A DNA stretch of 64,000 nt from Lithodes maja (Eukaryota; Arthropoda; Malacostraca; Decapoda; Lithodidae). The notes under the pieces were generated by a model that saw nothing but the letters and a program-made list of their open reading frames with translations, did no database searches and was not told the DNA's origin. Below, in pieces: positions 53,322 through 62,383 of the stretch. Both the position numbers and the translations under genes were made by a program. Location: contig JBAKBP010000677.1 of the NCBI GenBank assembly GCA_037953745.1, positions 62,001-126,000 of the forward strand, read 5' to 3'. Numbering within the stretch: position 1 is the stretch's first letter; each line of letters opens with the position of its first letter.

Positions 53322-55331
53322 TTAACCCTCCGACCCCGGCTAGGGAATATCGTGACTGTACTTTGTGTCCGGGGGTTTTCAGGAATTTTGGTCCCTGTTG
53401 ATTCACATGTTACTCCTGAAATACATTACACAAAGTTATAAAAAAAACAGAAAAATGTAGCACAAACCTTCATGTGTAGAATGCCGTTGAGTAGAGGTCT
53501 CTAGCCCAAGTGATTGCATAATGGTGAGCGCGGGAAGTGGAGTGATTTTTATGCGTGAAAATCATCCCGCGTTCGGATGCGTCGCCTTTGCCCAGGCCCC
53601 GGCTCGGCTAACCTACTGTTTTCTTAGCCACTCGTCGCGCAAAACCTTTTACCTCCCGGAGGCGATTTTATGTATTGATAGTGATGTTATTATAGTTATT
53701 TGGAGTCCAATTATATAAAATATGTTTATTAGGCTATGATTGTAACAAATATTTCACATTTTCACTCGATACCGTAGTTTTTATGAGTAATTGAGGTAGG
53801 TTATTGTTATATTAGGCACTGATTATTCGTTATCACAGGTGTTTATTATACTTTGGCCATCTAATATTATGTCATGTGTCACTTTCACTTAGTTATATGC
53901 TTTGTAAACGTTTTATATACAATTTATTGTGTCTTTTTTCACTTATTTATATATGTTTTCATAATACATGATTTTTTTATCACAATACACCTGTACATTG
54001 TTTTATTTCCACTTGTTGCCTATATACATACATATTGTCAGTCTTTGGTACTTTCACTATGATTATTAGTTAGTACTCCTGCTTGCTGTGGTATTCAGCA
54101 AAGCACGGTATAGTACATAGTGACACCTGGCACTCCACACACTGCATGGTGGTCTTTTTGTGCTTCCTCGGCCTCACCTGGCTGTTCCAGCAGACATGGC
54201 ACCGCCTTCTGCTAATGGTGACTCCATCTCGTTCCAGAGGCAGGTAACAGAGCTTGTGCACATTTAGATACTGTGCACACTGCAGGCGGTCCTGAACGGG
54301 GCGCCCAGGTTGTGCCACTGCCCTCTGTGGAGCTAGAGCGGGGGCAGCACGCCCACGAACTTTGGCGGCGCGCACCCTAGGGCGGCCAGGAGCGCGACGG
54401 CGCCCAGGCCCAGCCCGGCGGCCAGCCCGGCGGCCAGGGCGGCCAGGAGCACGACGGCCCTGGGCAAAGCGTCTGGGTTGAGGGTCGTCGATGTCCATAA
54501 AGTCGTCGTCATCGTCGTTGTCGTCAGAGCCGTCATCTTGCCCTGACGGTGGACCCAGGTAATCATGGCCAGAGTCATCTGTGAGGTGCCCTTCTTCTTC
54601 AGAGCCCCCCTCATAATCTCGCGGGGAACGAATGATGCGTGGGCGGCGTGTAGGTCGGCGAGGTGGGGAAGGAGGGGGTAAATAGGCCGAAAGTGGGGGG
54701 TCCTCAACCCTAGGGAGTGCTGGTGGTGGTGGGGAAGAATGGCGGGAGCCTGGGGCAACTTGGGTGGCGTGGGTAGATAAGGAAGACAATGGCGGGTCAA
54801 CCTCAGCCTCCCGCTCAGCCTCACTATCATCACTTTCATGGTCATGGTCAAATCCACTAAAAAAGGCGTATCTTTCATGGATTTCGTCTAGATCGTCAAA
54901 ATCTTCACTATAGTGAGACTGATAAGACTCGGAGCTATCACTACCCAACTCATCAACACTATTTTGGCCTTCACCACGTTCATAACTCCTCAAAGCTATC
55001 TCAATACCTCCGGGAGTCAACGCATCTTGTACGTGCCTTTGCGTTAGGGCGCGACGAACATGGGCAGGCGTCGAAGGGAGCGTAGAATCGGACACAAGGG
55101 AATAACTTTTTGGGCTAGTATCCATGTTGGCGGCAGGGTAGAGACTGTTTTGGTGGCGTACATGCTGTCTGGTGGCGTCGCCTAGCGACGCCTGGTGACC
55201 ACGGAGCGAAATTTTTACGCGCGCCATTCGAAAAGCACTCACGCAAGCAATGGTACAGTGGTGTACCACCCGGGTTCCTCGGGCCAAAAAAAAATGGTAC
55301 ACACGTGTACCACCCGGGGTCGAAGGGTTAA
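53322..55331 (-). mobile_element. piggyBac element pbC, internal deletion derivative
   Basis: TTAACCCTCCGACCCCGGCT at 53322 and (inverted) TTAACCCTTCGACCCCGGGT at 55331. The transposase reads on the minus strand. Ends and 3' region match pbA/pbB, but the gene has lost its catalytic core. It joins K1 on the left through one TTAA and the DIRS3 leader on the right. Confidence 0.9.
54070..55125 (-). CDS. truncated piggyBac-like protein: N-terminal region fused to C-terminal cysteine-rich domain
   Basis: One continuous frame from MDTSPKSYSL (55125) to the stop at 54070, 351 codons. It keeps the acidic Ser-rich start, the Pro-rich region and the Arg-rich block (GRRAPGRPGRR). It then jumps directly (PALAPQRAVAQPG) to RCHVCWNSQ ... 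CVECQVSLC ... HSKQEY. All three catalytic Asp segments are deleted. Two smaller in-frame deletions lie upstream (around DESDDSEAERE and YLPPPSPPRR). The cysteine-rich domain of piggyBac transposases binds the terminal repeats, so such a protein could compete with active transposase. That role is inference; it may simply be an internally deleted copy whose frame happens to be open. Confidence 0.8.
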   Translation of the reverse strand: MDTSPKSYSLVSDSTLPSTPAHVRRALTQRHVQDALTPGGIEIALRSYERGEGQNSVDELGSDSSESYQSHYSEDFDDLDEIHERYAFFSGFDHDHESDDSEAEREAEVDPPLSSLSTHATQVAPGSRHSSPPPPALPRVEDPPLSAYLPPPSPPRRPTRRPRIIRSPRDYEGGSEEEGHLTDDSGHDYLGPPSGQDDGSDDNDDDDDFMDIDDPQPRRFAQGRRAPGRPGRRAGRRAGPGRRRAPGRPRVRAAKVRGRAAPALAPQRAVAQPGRPVQDRLQCAQYLNVHKLCYLPLERDGVTISRRRCHVCWNSQVRPRKHKKTTMQCVECQVSLCTIPCFAEYHSKQEY

Positions 55332-55508
55332 ATTTGGCAAAATAGGATCTAGCCTTGTATCGTTTACTTTAAATAAACTACAGTTGCCGCTTATGTAAGA
55401 AATAGCCTAGTGAATTATTACCCGGTATCACTGGATATAATTACTCGGTATTTTTTAGTCAGGTATAGCCTAGTCTTAATTACACGCTAAGACTAATATA
55501 CTTGTATA
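55332..55508 (-). other. DIRS3 leader, distal part
   Basis: gatctagccttgtatcgttt parallels the DIRS2 leader at about 31391, showing the leader continues after the TTAA chain. Contains ACCCGGTA-type motifs. The terminal repeat expected further right was not found. Confidence 0.6.
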
Positions 55509-55617
55509 CAGTCAACCCTCGAATGTGCGGACTAATAGGGGGGGGGACCCATGTCCGCACAATGAAAAAGTCTGTACATGGGAAATAGAGTAAATAGGCC
55601 TAGGCTATACGATGTTT
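55509..55617 (+). mobile_element. pogo/Tigger-type end T4
   Basis: After TA: CAGTCAACCCTCGAATGTGC. No matching right end was found, so truncated. The right boundary is approximate. Confidence 0.5.
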
Positions 55618-55868
55618 TCTAACCCTAACCCATCCTAAGGATGTTGTTGAGATCCGGGCGATATGGCCGAAAAACTTATTAAATAGGCTACCCTTATCTT
55701 TGTTATTTTAACAGCTAGAAAATTCCCACGCATCTCTAAACGTACTGCTGTTTCCAATCTGTAGACTGGCATTGAGTAGAGCTCTCTAAGTCAACTGGTT
55801 CAGTTGTGATGACTATTTCCGTGGAGAGTTTCGAGGCGATGTTAGCAATATGGTGACACGGGCAGGCA
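55618..55868 (+). mobile_element. piggyBac-type MITE M4, partial
   Basis: Resembles M1/M2: atctttgttattttaacagc, cattgagtagagctctctaa and gtcaactggttcagttgtga. The left TTAA has decayed (tctaaccctaaccc) and the right end is missing. Confidence 0.65.
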
Positions 55869-56058
55869 ATTTCCCGCCGAAATCGTCGAAATACGATAAT
55901 GTAACCATAAGTACTATATATCTCTTATATACTTACCTTAATTCTTAGCAATATTTCATAATAAACTTATATATAACGAGTTATAAGTTCAAATGAAAAA
56001 TCAGTGTACCGGTACCTACCGAAACACGCGTGAGTTATTGTTATGTCGGTTTGTGTGC
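55869..56058. other. unannotated spacer
   Basis: AT-rich. Nothing recognised. Confidence 0.4.
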
Positions 56059-56411
56059 GTGTTCTTTTCTCGTGTGGCTATGTCGGCCGTATCAGTAGGG
56101 AGTCTAAAAACCTGAGTTATTTATGTAGGCAACAAAATTTTATTATAATTATACTCTATGGAATTTAATTTAATTTTACCAAATAATATTTATAATAGTA
56201 GGCTAAAAGCCAAAGAAAAATCCATTAAACTTTGTTATTGTGTTGTCTGCTAAAACAAATATAGTGTTGAAAACACTATATATTATTTGGTAAATTAAAT
56301 TAAATTCCATAGAGTCTAATTATAATAACATTTTGTTGCCTACATAAATAACTCGGGTTTTTAGACTCCCTACTGATACGGCCGACATAGCCACACAAGA
56401 AAAGAACACAC
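56059..56411. repeat. foldback: 134-bp arms around a ~90-bp loop
   Basis: gtgtggctatgtcggccgta ... ttatttatgtaggcaacaaa ... accaaataatat (56059-56192) is repeated in inverse at 56281-56411 with few differences. The outer edge of the right arm is a CA run next to LINE-A copy 2. It could form a long hairpin RNA or be a small foldback element. Confidence 0.85.
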
Positions 56412-56612
56412 ACACACACACACAGGAGGAGGAGTGTTGATCATGGTAGATAATAAAATTACTGCTAAAGAATTAAAACTTGGTGATAGCATTGCTGAAG
56501 TGGTAGCAGTTGAAATTGAGGATAATGATAGGTCAAAATTGGACATTGTATCAGTTTATTTACCTCCTAAGACTAAATCTTGGAGCAACGATGAATATAA
56601 TGAATTAATTTT

Positions 56613-58574
56613 CATTTTCAAGAATAGCTGTGGAAGAAAAGAAGAAAGCATATAGAGAGTGGTTGGGTAGTAGAGGGAATGAAGATTCCGAGAGACAGAA
56701 ACGAGCGAGGTACGTGGAGAGTAAGAGGGTGGTGAAGAGAGTAGTGAAGGAAAGTAAGAGAAGAGTAGATGAGGAATCAGAGTGTAAAATGGAGGGAGAG
56801 TAAGAAACTGTTCAGGAAAGAAGTCAAGAAAGTTAGGGAAGGTAGCAAGGGAAACAGTAAGGGTGTGAAAGATAAGAATGGGAGAATGCTAGCCGAGAAG
56901 CAAGAGAGAGTCGAAAGATGGAGGGAGTACTTCAGTGAGTTGCTAAATGAAAGGAATGAAGAGCCAGCAAACATAGCTGGATATGGTATGGGAGGGAGAA
57001 GAAGAGAAGTAGTGGAGGAGGAGGTGGGGATCAGGAGGTCAGAAGTGTGGGAAGCCATGAAAAGAGTGAAGTTGGGGAAAGCACCAGGAACAGATGGAGT
57101 GTGTGGGGAAATGTTGAGGTATGGTGGTGAGATAGTGATAGAATGGGTATGGAAAATGTGCAAACTAGCATGGGAGAAGGGGAGTGCACCCGATGACTGG
57201 AAGACTGGCATAATAGTCCCCCTATATAAGGGCAAAGGGGAAAGAGGAGTGTGTGGTAACCACCGAGGAATATGTCTTCTAAGCGTAGTAGGGAAGGTAT
57301 ACAGTAGGGTAGTGATTGAGAGAGTGAGAGTGAGAACGGAGAAATGGATAGGCGACGAGCAGGGAGGCTTTAGGAAGGGAAGAGGATGTGTAGATCAGAT
57401 TTTTACCCTGAATTGTGTTGTGGAGAAGTATCTGGAGAAGAAACAAAAGGTGTATGTTGCCTTTATGGACTTGGAGAAGGCCTATGACAGAGTGGATAGA
57501 GAAGGTTTGTGGAAAGTACTTAGAATATACGGAGTAGAGGGCAAGTTGCTGAAAGCAGTGAAGAGCATGTATGAGGGTGCAAAGGCGGCAGTACGTGTGG
57601 AGAGTGAGCAGAGCGAGTTCTTTGACCTGAATGTTGGTTTGAAACAGGGGTGTGTGATGTCCCCGTGGTTGTTTACTGTATATATGGATGGAGTTATGAA
57701 AGAAATACTATCAAGAGCAGTGGATGTTGGTGTATCGCTGAAAAGGGAGGGAATTGAGTGGAAGCTACCTATACTGCTGTTTGCGGATGATACAGTTCTG
57801 ATGAGTGATAATGAATGGGAGTTGCAGGGTCTGGTAAATGAGTTTGGAACAGTGTGCGAAAAACGGAATTTGAAGGTAAATACGGGGAAGGGCAAGGTTA
57901 TGGTCTTCGAAAGGGGTGAAGTCACAGAGTGTGAGATGAAGCTGAACGGTCAGGCTATGGAGATCGTCAACTCTTTTAAGTATCTGGGCAGTGTGTTGAG
58001 TAAAGATGGGACTATGGATGAAGAGGTGCGGGAGAGGGTACAACAGGGGAAGAGGGTTGTAGGAACGCTAAAAGCAGTAACAAGAAATAGGGTGGTCAGT
58101 ATGGAAGTGAAGAAGTCCTTGCATGACAGTGTGGTAATCCCGACACTGACTTACGGAAGCGAAGCATGGACGTTGGTTGAGAGACTCAGACCAAGAGTGA
58201 GAGCAGTGGAAATGAATTACTTAAGGAGTGCGTGCGGAATTACATGGAGGGATAGACAGACTAATGAGGAAGTAAGAAGGAGGTGTGGTGTGGAGGTAGA
58301 TGTGCTGGAAAGTGTGAAAAGGAACAACTTGAGATGGTTCGGCCATATGGAACGTATGGAAAGCGAGAGAATGACTAAGAGGGTGTACAAGAGCGAGGTG
58401 GAGGGACAGAGAGGGAGAGGTAGACCGAATATGAGGTGGAAGGATGGAGTGAGGAACTACATGAACGAAGGCGGTGCTGGTTGGGGGGAGGGGCGTCGAC
58501 TGACTGGGGACAGAGGTGCATGGGGGCGGTTCGTTCATGGCCACCCCTTCGGGGATCACGGCGTCAGGCAATAG
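56613..58574 (+). pseudogene. RTE reverse transcriptase (R3), missing endonuclease
   Basis: An open frame of 601 codons from 56769, preceded by about 150 bp of coding sequence in another frame (VEEKKKAYREWLGSRGNE), so one frameshift lies near 56780. RT blocks: LGKAPGTDGVCGEMLRYGGE, NHRGICLLSVVGKVYSRVVI, QGGFRKGRGCVDQIFTLN, AFMDLEKAYDRVDREGLW, GLKQGCVMSPWLFTVYMDGV and LFADDTVLMSD. C-terminal signatures are YGSEAWTL, LRWFGHMERM and GRGRPNMRWKDG. These mark the RTE clade. The RT domain is intact and only the N-terminal endonuclease is absent, as in most 5'-truncated RTE copies. ATG 56769 is not a natural start. Confidence 0.92.
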
Positions 58575-58589
58575 ATAGATAGATAGATA
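56613..58589 (+). mobile_element. RTE-type LINE R3
   Basis: Flanked by the target duplication AATTAATTTT (56603-56612 and 58591-58600). Ends in a (TAGA)n tail at 58571-58590. It is the longest of three copies but lacks the endonuclease. Confidence 0.92.
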
Positions 58590-60065
58590 GAATTAATTTT
58601 GGAAACCTTGCGTATGTTAGAAATTATTTGTAAAAGGAAAAATAGGCTTATTCTTGCAGGGGACTTTAATTGCGGGGAGGTGGATTGGGAATGTTTGGAT
58701 GCGGGTTCAAATGAAAATACTTGGGGTAGCAAATTTCTTGAACTAACAATGGGGTATCTATTAACACAACACATTATGGAAAATACAAGATTTAGAGGAG
58801 GTGATGAACCATCAAGACTCGACTTATTATTCACCAAAGACCCCCAAGAAATAAAGAACCTAACATATTTGAGTCCCATGGGAAAAAGCGATCATGCTGT
58901 GATTGAATTTGAATTGACAGTGGAATTTCTGGAAGGCAGAGAGGAGGAACATAGGGAATATAGACTAAATTATAGTAAGGCGGATTATGAATCATTACGA
59001 GGATACTTTGCAAATATAGATTGGTCATTTATTGAGCAAGAACAGAATATTCAGGTAAAATACACCATGTTACTAGACATTTACAGGGAGGGGGTAGATA
59101 AATATGTACCAACATTTAAGGATAGAAAGCTGGTTAAGGAGAAAGAGTGGTTTAACATGCGATGTCACATTGCCCAGAACAAAAAGGACTCTGCATGGAA
59201 TAAAGTGAGAAGGAGACACACTGAGGAAAAATGGAATGAGTATAAGAATGCTAGAAACAACTATGTCAAGACTATAAGAGAGGAGAAAAAGAACTTTGAA
59301 AAAGATATAGTAAACAAATGTAATAAAGAACCCAAACTGTTCTATAGTTATATCAACGGCAAAACAAAAATAAAGGACAAAATAACAAAGCTTAGGGTAG
59401 AGGGTCAATTATATGAAGACACAGTGGGTATGTGTGAAATTATGAATGATACATTAACATCCGTGTTTGTGGAGGAGGATGACTATGTAGAACCTGTGGT
59501 GGAATTGAACGAGATACAGGGACTAGAGTCGATAGGAGTCAACAAGGATGAACTAAAATCATTGTTGGAAGAATTGGACGTGAGAAAATCTATGGGCCCA
59601 GATAACATTGCTGGATGGGTATTGAGAGAATGTTCTGAACAACTAGTGAGACCTATTTTTAATATTGTTCAACACTCATTAAACAAGGGGGAACTTCCCT
59701 TACAATGGAAACAAGCAAATATAACTCCAATATATAAAAGTGGAAATAAAGAAGACCCGCTAAATTATCGACCGGTATCCTTAACGAGTGTTATATGCAA
59801 GCTTTGTGAAAAGATTATTAGAAAAAGATGGGTGGGTATGTTGGAGGAGAGGGAAATAATTTCAAGCAAGCAGTTCGGGTTCAGAAAAGGTCATTCGTGT
59901 ACCACAAATTTGTTGAGTTACTATGATAGGGTAATTGACATTGTACAAGGGAGGGAGGGGTGGGTGGATTGTATTTACTTAGATTTCAAGAAGGCATTTG
60001 ATAAGGTGCCTCATAAGAGATTGTTGTGGAAGCTCAGGACTGTGGGGCGGGTTGAGGGAGTATTA

Positions 60066-60553
60066 TTAACCCTTGGTTCCCGGATGACCTCTTGTACGCC
60101 CATAAAAAAGCATGTAACAGGTACCCGGAAGGCCTCTTATGCACCCACGACGTCACAGCCTGTGAGCTTGCTGTGCGAGGCGTCGGTCCGACGCATGTAA
60201 ACAACAGCCGGCTGGACCGACGCTCCGCATCTCCGGCCACAAGAAGGAGAGCGTCGCTTGTTCTTGTGTGCCTGTATGTTGTTGTTCAGTATCGAAAAGT
60301 GGTGTAAAGTGGCTGGTTTGGCCATAAAGTTATCTCCAATGAAATCATCATCACAGCTCACCCAGTTGACTTAGAGAGCTCTACTTAATGCCATTTTACA
60401 GGTAAATAACACAGCTACGCTTGGGGATGCGCGGGAATGCGGGAAGCAGTCTGATTAACGAATATACGGTAGCCTAGCCTAGACGTTTTTCGGCCAAAAC
60501 ACCCGGGTTTCGAGGAATATATATATAATACATAACCGAGGCTGGAGGGTTAA
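60066..60553. mobile_element. piggyBac-type MITE M3
   Basis: TTAACCCTTGGTTCCCGGAT ... ACCGAGGCTGGAGGGTTAA. Inverted relative to M2. Removal with one TTAA restores the LINE-A frame (GVLLKWMENYL). Confidence 0.92.
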
Positions 60554-61592
60554 AGTGGATGGAAAACTATTTAATTGGGAGGGAAATGCGAACAGTAATA
60601 AAAGGAAAGTTCTCCTCGTGGAAAAGGGTAAAAAGCGGAGTGCCTCAAGGATCGGTGTTGGCCCCAATCATGTTTTTGGTTTTCATCAACGACCTTCAAA
60701 TGGGAATAGGCTCATATATATCTGTTTGCTGATGATGCAAAATTAATGAAGCATATTACAAGTAGGAGTAGTTGTGAAGAATTACAGAGAGACCTAGATA
60801 AGTTATACGAGTGGAGTCAAACTTGGAAAATGGAATTCAACACGAGTAAGTGTCAGGTTCTTGAGATGGGAAAAAGTAAATATAGACCTTCTTGGGGATA
60901 TAAAATAGGAGATGAAATAATTAGTAAAGCTGTGAAAGCAAAAGACCTAGGGGTAGTTGTGGCAGACAGCTTGTCACCTGAACAGCATATAAATAAAATA
61001 ACTGGTGAAACCTATGCAGTGTTGACTAACATGAGAATAGCTCTGAATTATTTAGATGAAGAGATGTTAGCAAAAATAATAGGGACAATAATACGACCAA
61101 GACTGGAGTATGCAGCAGTGGTGTGGTCTCCACACCTTATAAAACATAATAAAAAACTGGAAAGAGTTCAGAGAGTTGCCACTAAGATGATAGCTAGCCT
61201 TAGAGACCTGCCTTATGAGGAAAGATTGGAGAGGCTAAAGCTGCCAACGCTGAGGGAGAGGAGAGAGAGAGGCGACATGATCATGATGTTTAAGTGTGTG
61301 AAAGGTTTTGAGAAGATCGACAAGGGAGATTTTGTGGTGAGGGACGAGGGAAGAACCAGGGGTCATGATTGTAAGTTGAGGAAAGTTATATGTAAGTCTG
61401 ATGTAAGAAAGTTCAGCTTCCCGTATAGAAGCATTGAGTGTTGGAATAAGTTGGATGGGGAGGTGGTGGGAGCAAGAAATATCCAAACTTTTAAAGCAAA
61501 ATTGGATAAATGTAGAGAGAGAGACAGGACAACACGAGCTTAGGCTCAAATCCTGTATACTACAATTAGGTGAGTACAATTAGGTGAGTACA

Positions 61593-62348
61593 CCAAATTC
61601 CACAAGAGAGCCATTCTTGGTTCTCTCTCCCAGTATACTCTGCCGGCGGAGTTCCCTTTGCTCTCTTTGCCTTTTTAGCTGCTAAAATTAATCTATGCGA
61701 GCTTAAAGATCCATTCTCTACACCTTCCACTGCTCACCTAGACCGGGAGTTTAGGCTACGGGGTAAGGCATACAAACTATTTTCTCAGTACTGTATATTG
61801 TTACGCAACAAGTAGCAAAATCTATGCTAAGATCTGCGCAGGCTATAGCGGACACAGAAGTTCGAAAGGCAATCGAACTATCTAGACGCTTACTTCTCCA
61901 AACTTCTATTCAGTCACTAGGAGATATACGCACGGCCTTGTTAGAGGCGGTGCGGGCAAGACAAGATCTAAGGATGTCTCTAGTCCGAAAGCTCCTGGAT
62001 AGGATTGCTAATCAAGTAGTAATGTTCCCAGTTCTAACTGCCTCTTTAATGTCCCCGGAGGTGTGGAGGACGATGTTTAACATGGCTCAGGCCTTGAAGC
62101 ACAGTCCCGCCCCGTCTCAGAAACCTGCTTTCACTTTTACCAAGCCCAAACCAGTCGCTAAAGCTCAGTCTGGTGGGGCGAAATCCTTTCATTTGCCTAA
62201 ATCCTCTTCCACCCAAGATCAGTACAGGTACAAGCAAGGAAAGTCTTCAGATACCCATAAAGGACAGAGGTATCAAAGGCCGGGTCAGGGCCCGTCTCCA
62301 GCCAAACCCGGCCAGTCGTCTAAACTTCCACCACCACCAAAAAACTAA
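61593..62348 (+). pseudogene. DIRS4 Gag C-terminal part
   Basis: AGGVPFALFAFLAAKINLCE, HLDREFRLRGKAYKLFSQY, a frameshift near 61800 (a stray gtata insertion), then EAVRARQDLRMSLVRKLLDR and a Lys/Gln/Ser/Pro-rich tail ending PPPPKN with a stop at 62348, as in DIRS1. Confidence 0.85.
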
Positions 62349-62383
62349 GGTCTCCCTCACTCCCAGGGCCGATCTCCCGGCGA

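Larger units (their letters stand above)
51070..53325. mobile_element. TTAA-flanked element K1 (Kolobok-like or divergent piggyBac-like)
   Basis: TTAAGGGGAGCGTCCGCC on the left, GGTGCGGCTCCCCTTAA on the right. Further inward, long inverted similarity: accattggaaagaggagaaa (about 51280) against ctcctctttccaatggtttt (about 52893), and catttggtcc against atcggaccaaa. It shares TTAA with M2 and pbC. K2 at 17964 is a relative. It lacks the CCC start of piggyBac ends, and Kolobok elements also use TTAA, so the superfamily is open. No transposase. T3 sits in its loop. Confidence 0.65.
18150..55508 (-). mobile_element. DIRS3: decayed DIRS1-like retrotransposon, split by a long nest
   Basis: On the minus strand the order is leader (55508-55332, 50586-49771), Gag (49770-49250, then 24229-22339), RT/RNase H (22543-20522), tyrosine recombinase (20619-19566), then ICR and terminal repeat (18625-18150). 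LINE-B splits it at 24243/49212 with a possible 8-bp duplication TACTGTAA on both sides. The right-hand terminal repeat was not found, so the 5' end is unresolved. DIRS elements integrate with a tyrosine recombinase and leave no target duplication. Confidence 0.75.
56424..61541 (+). pseudogene. LINE-A copy 2 endonuclease/reverse transcriptase
   Basis: The frame is split into 56424-56612, 58601-60065 and 60554-61541. It retains ILAGDFNCGEVDW, GKSDHAVIEFEL, the linker missing from copy 1 (NARNNYVKTIREEKKNF at about 59245), NYRPVSLTSVICKL, YLDFKKAFDKVPH and SGVPQGSVLAP. A 2-base deletion at about 60721, inside GSYIS|FADDAK, breaks the catalytic box. The last segment (60746-61541) ends DRTTRA. 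Where copy 1 has a TGA stop, this copy reads Leu, so the two copies are broken at different places. Confidence 0.92.
56424..61592 (+). mobile_element. LINE-A copy 2, 5'-truncated, with two nested insertions
   Basis: Nearly identical to 10668-14576 of copy 1. It begins inside the endonuclease (GGGVLIMVDNKI), so ORF1 and the 5' UTR are absent. Interrupted by RTE R3 and MITE M3. It ends in two aattaggtgagtaca units and is followed directly by DIRS4. Confidence 0.9.
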
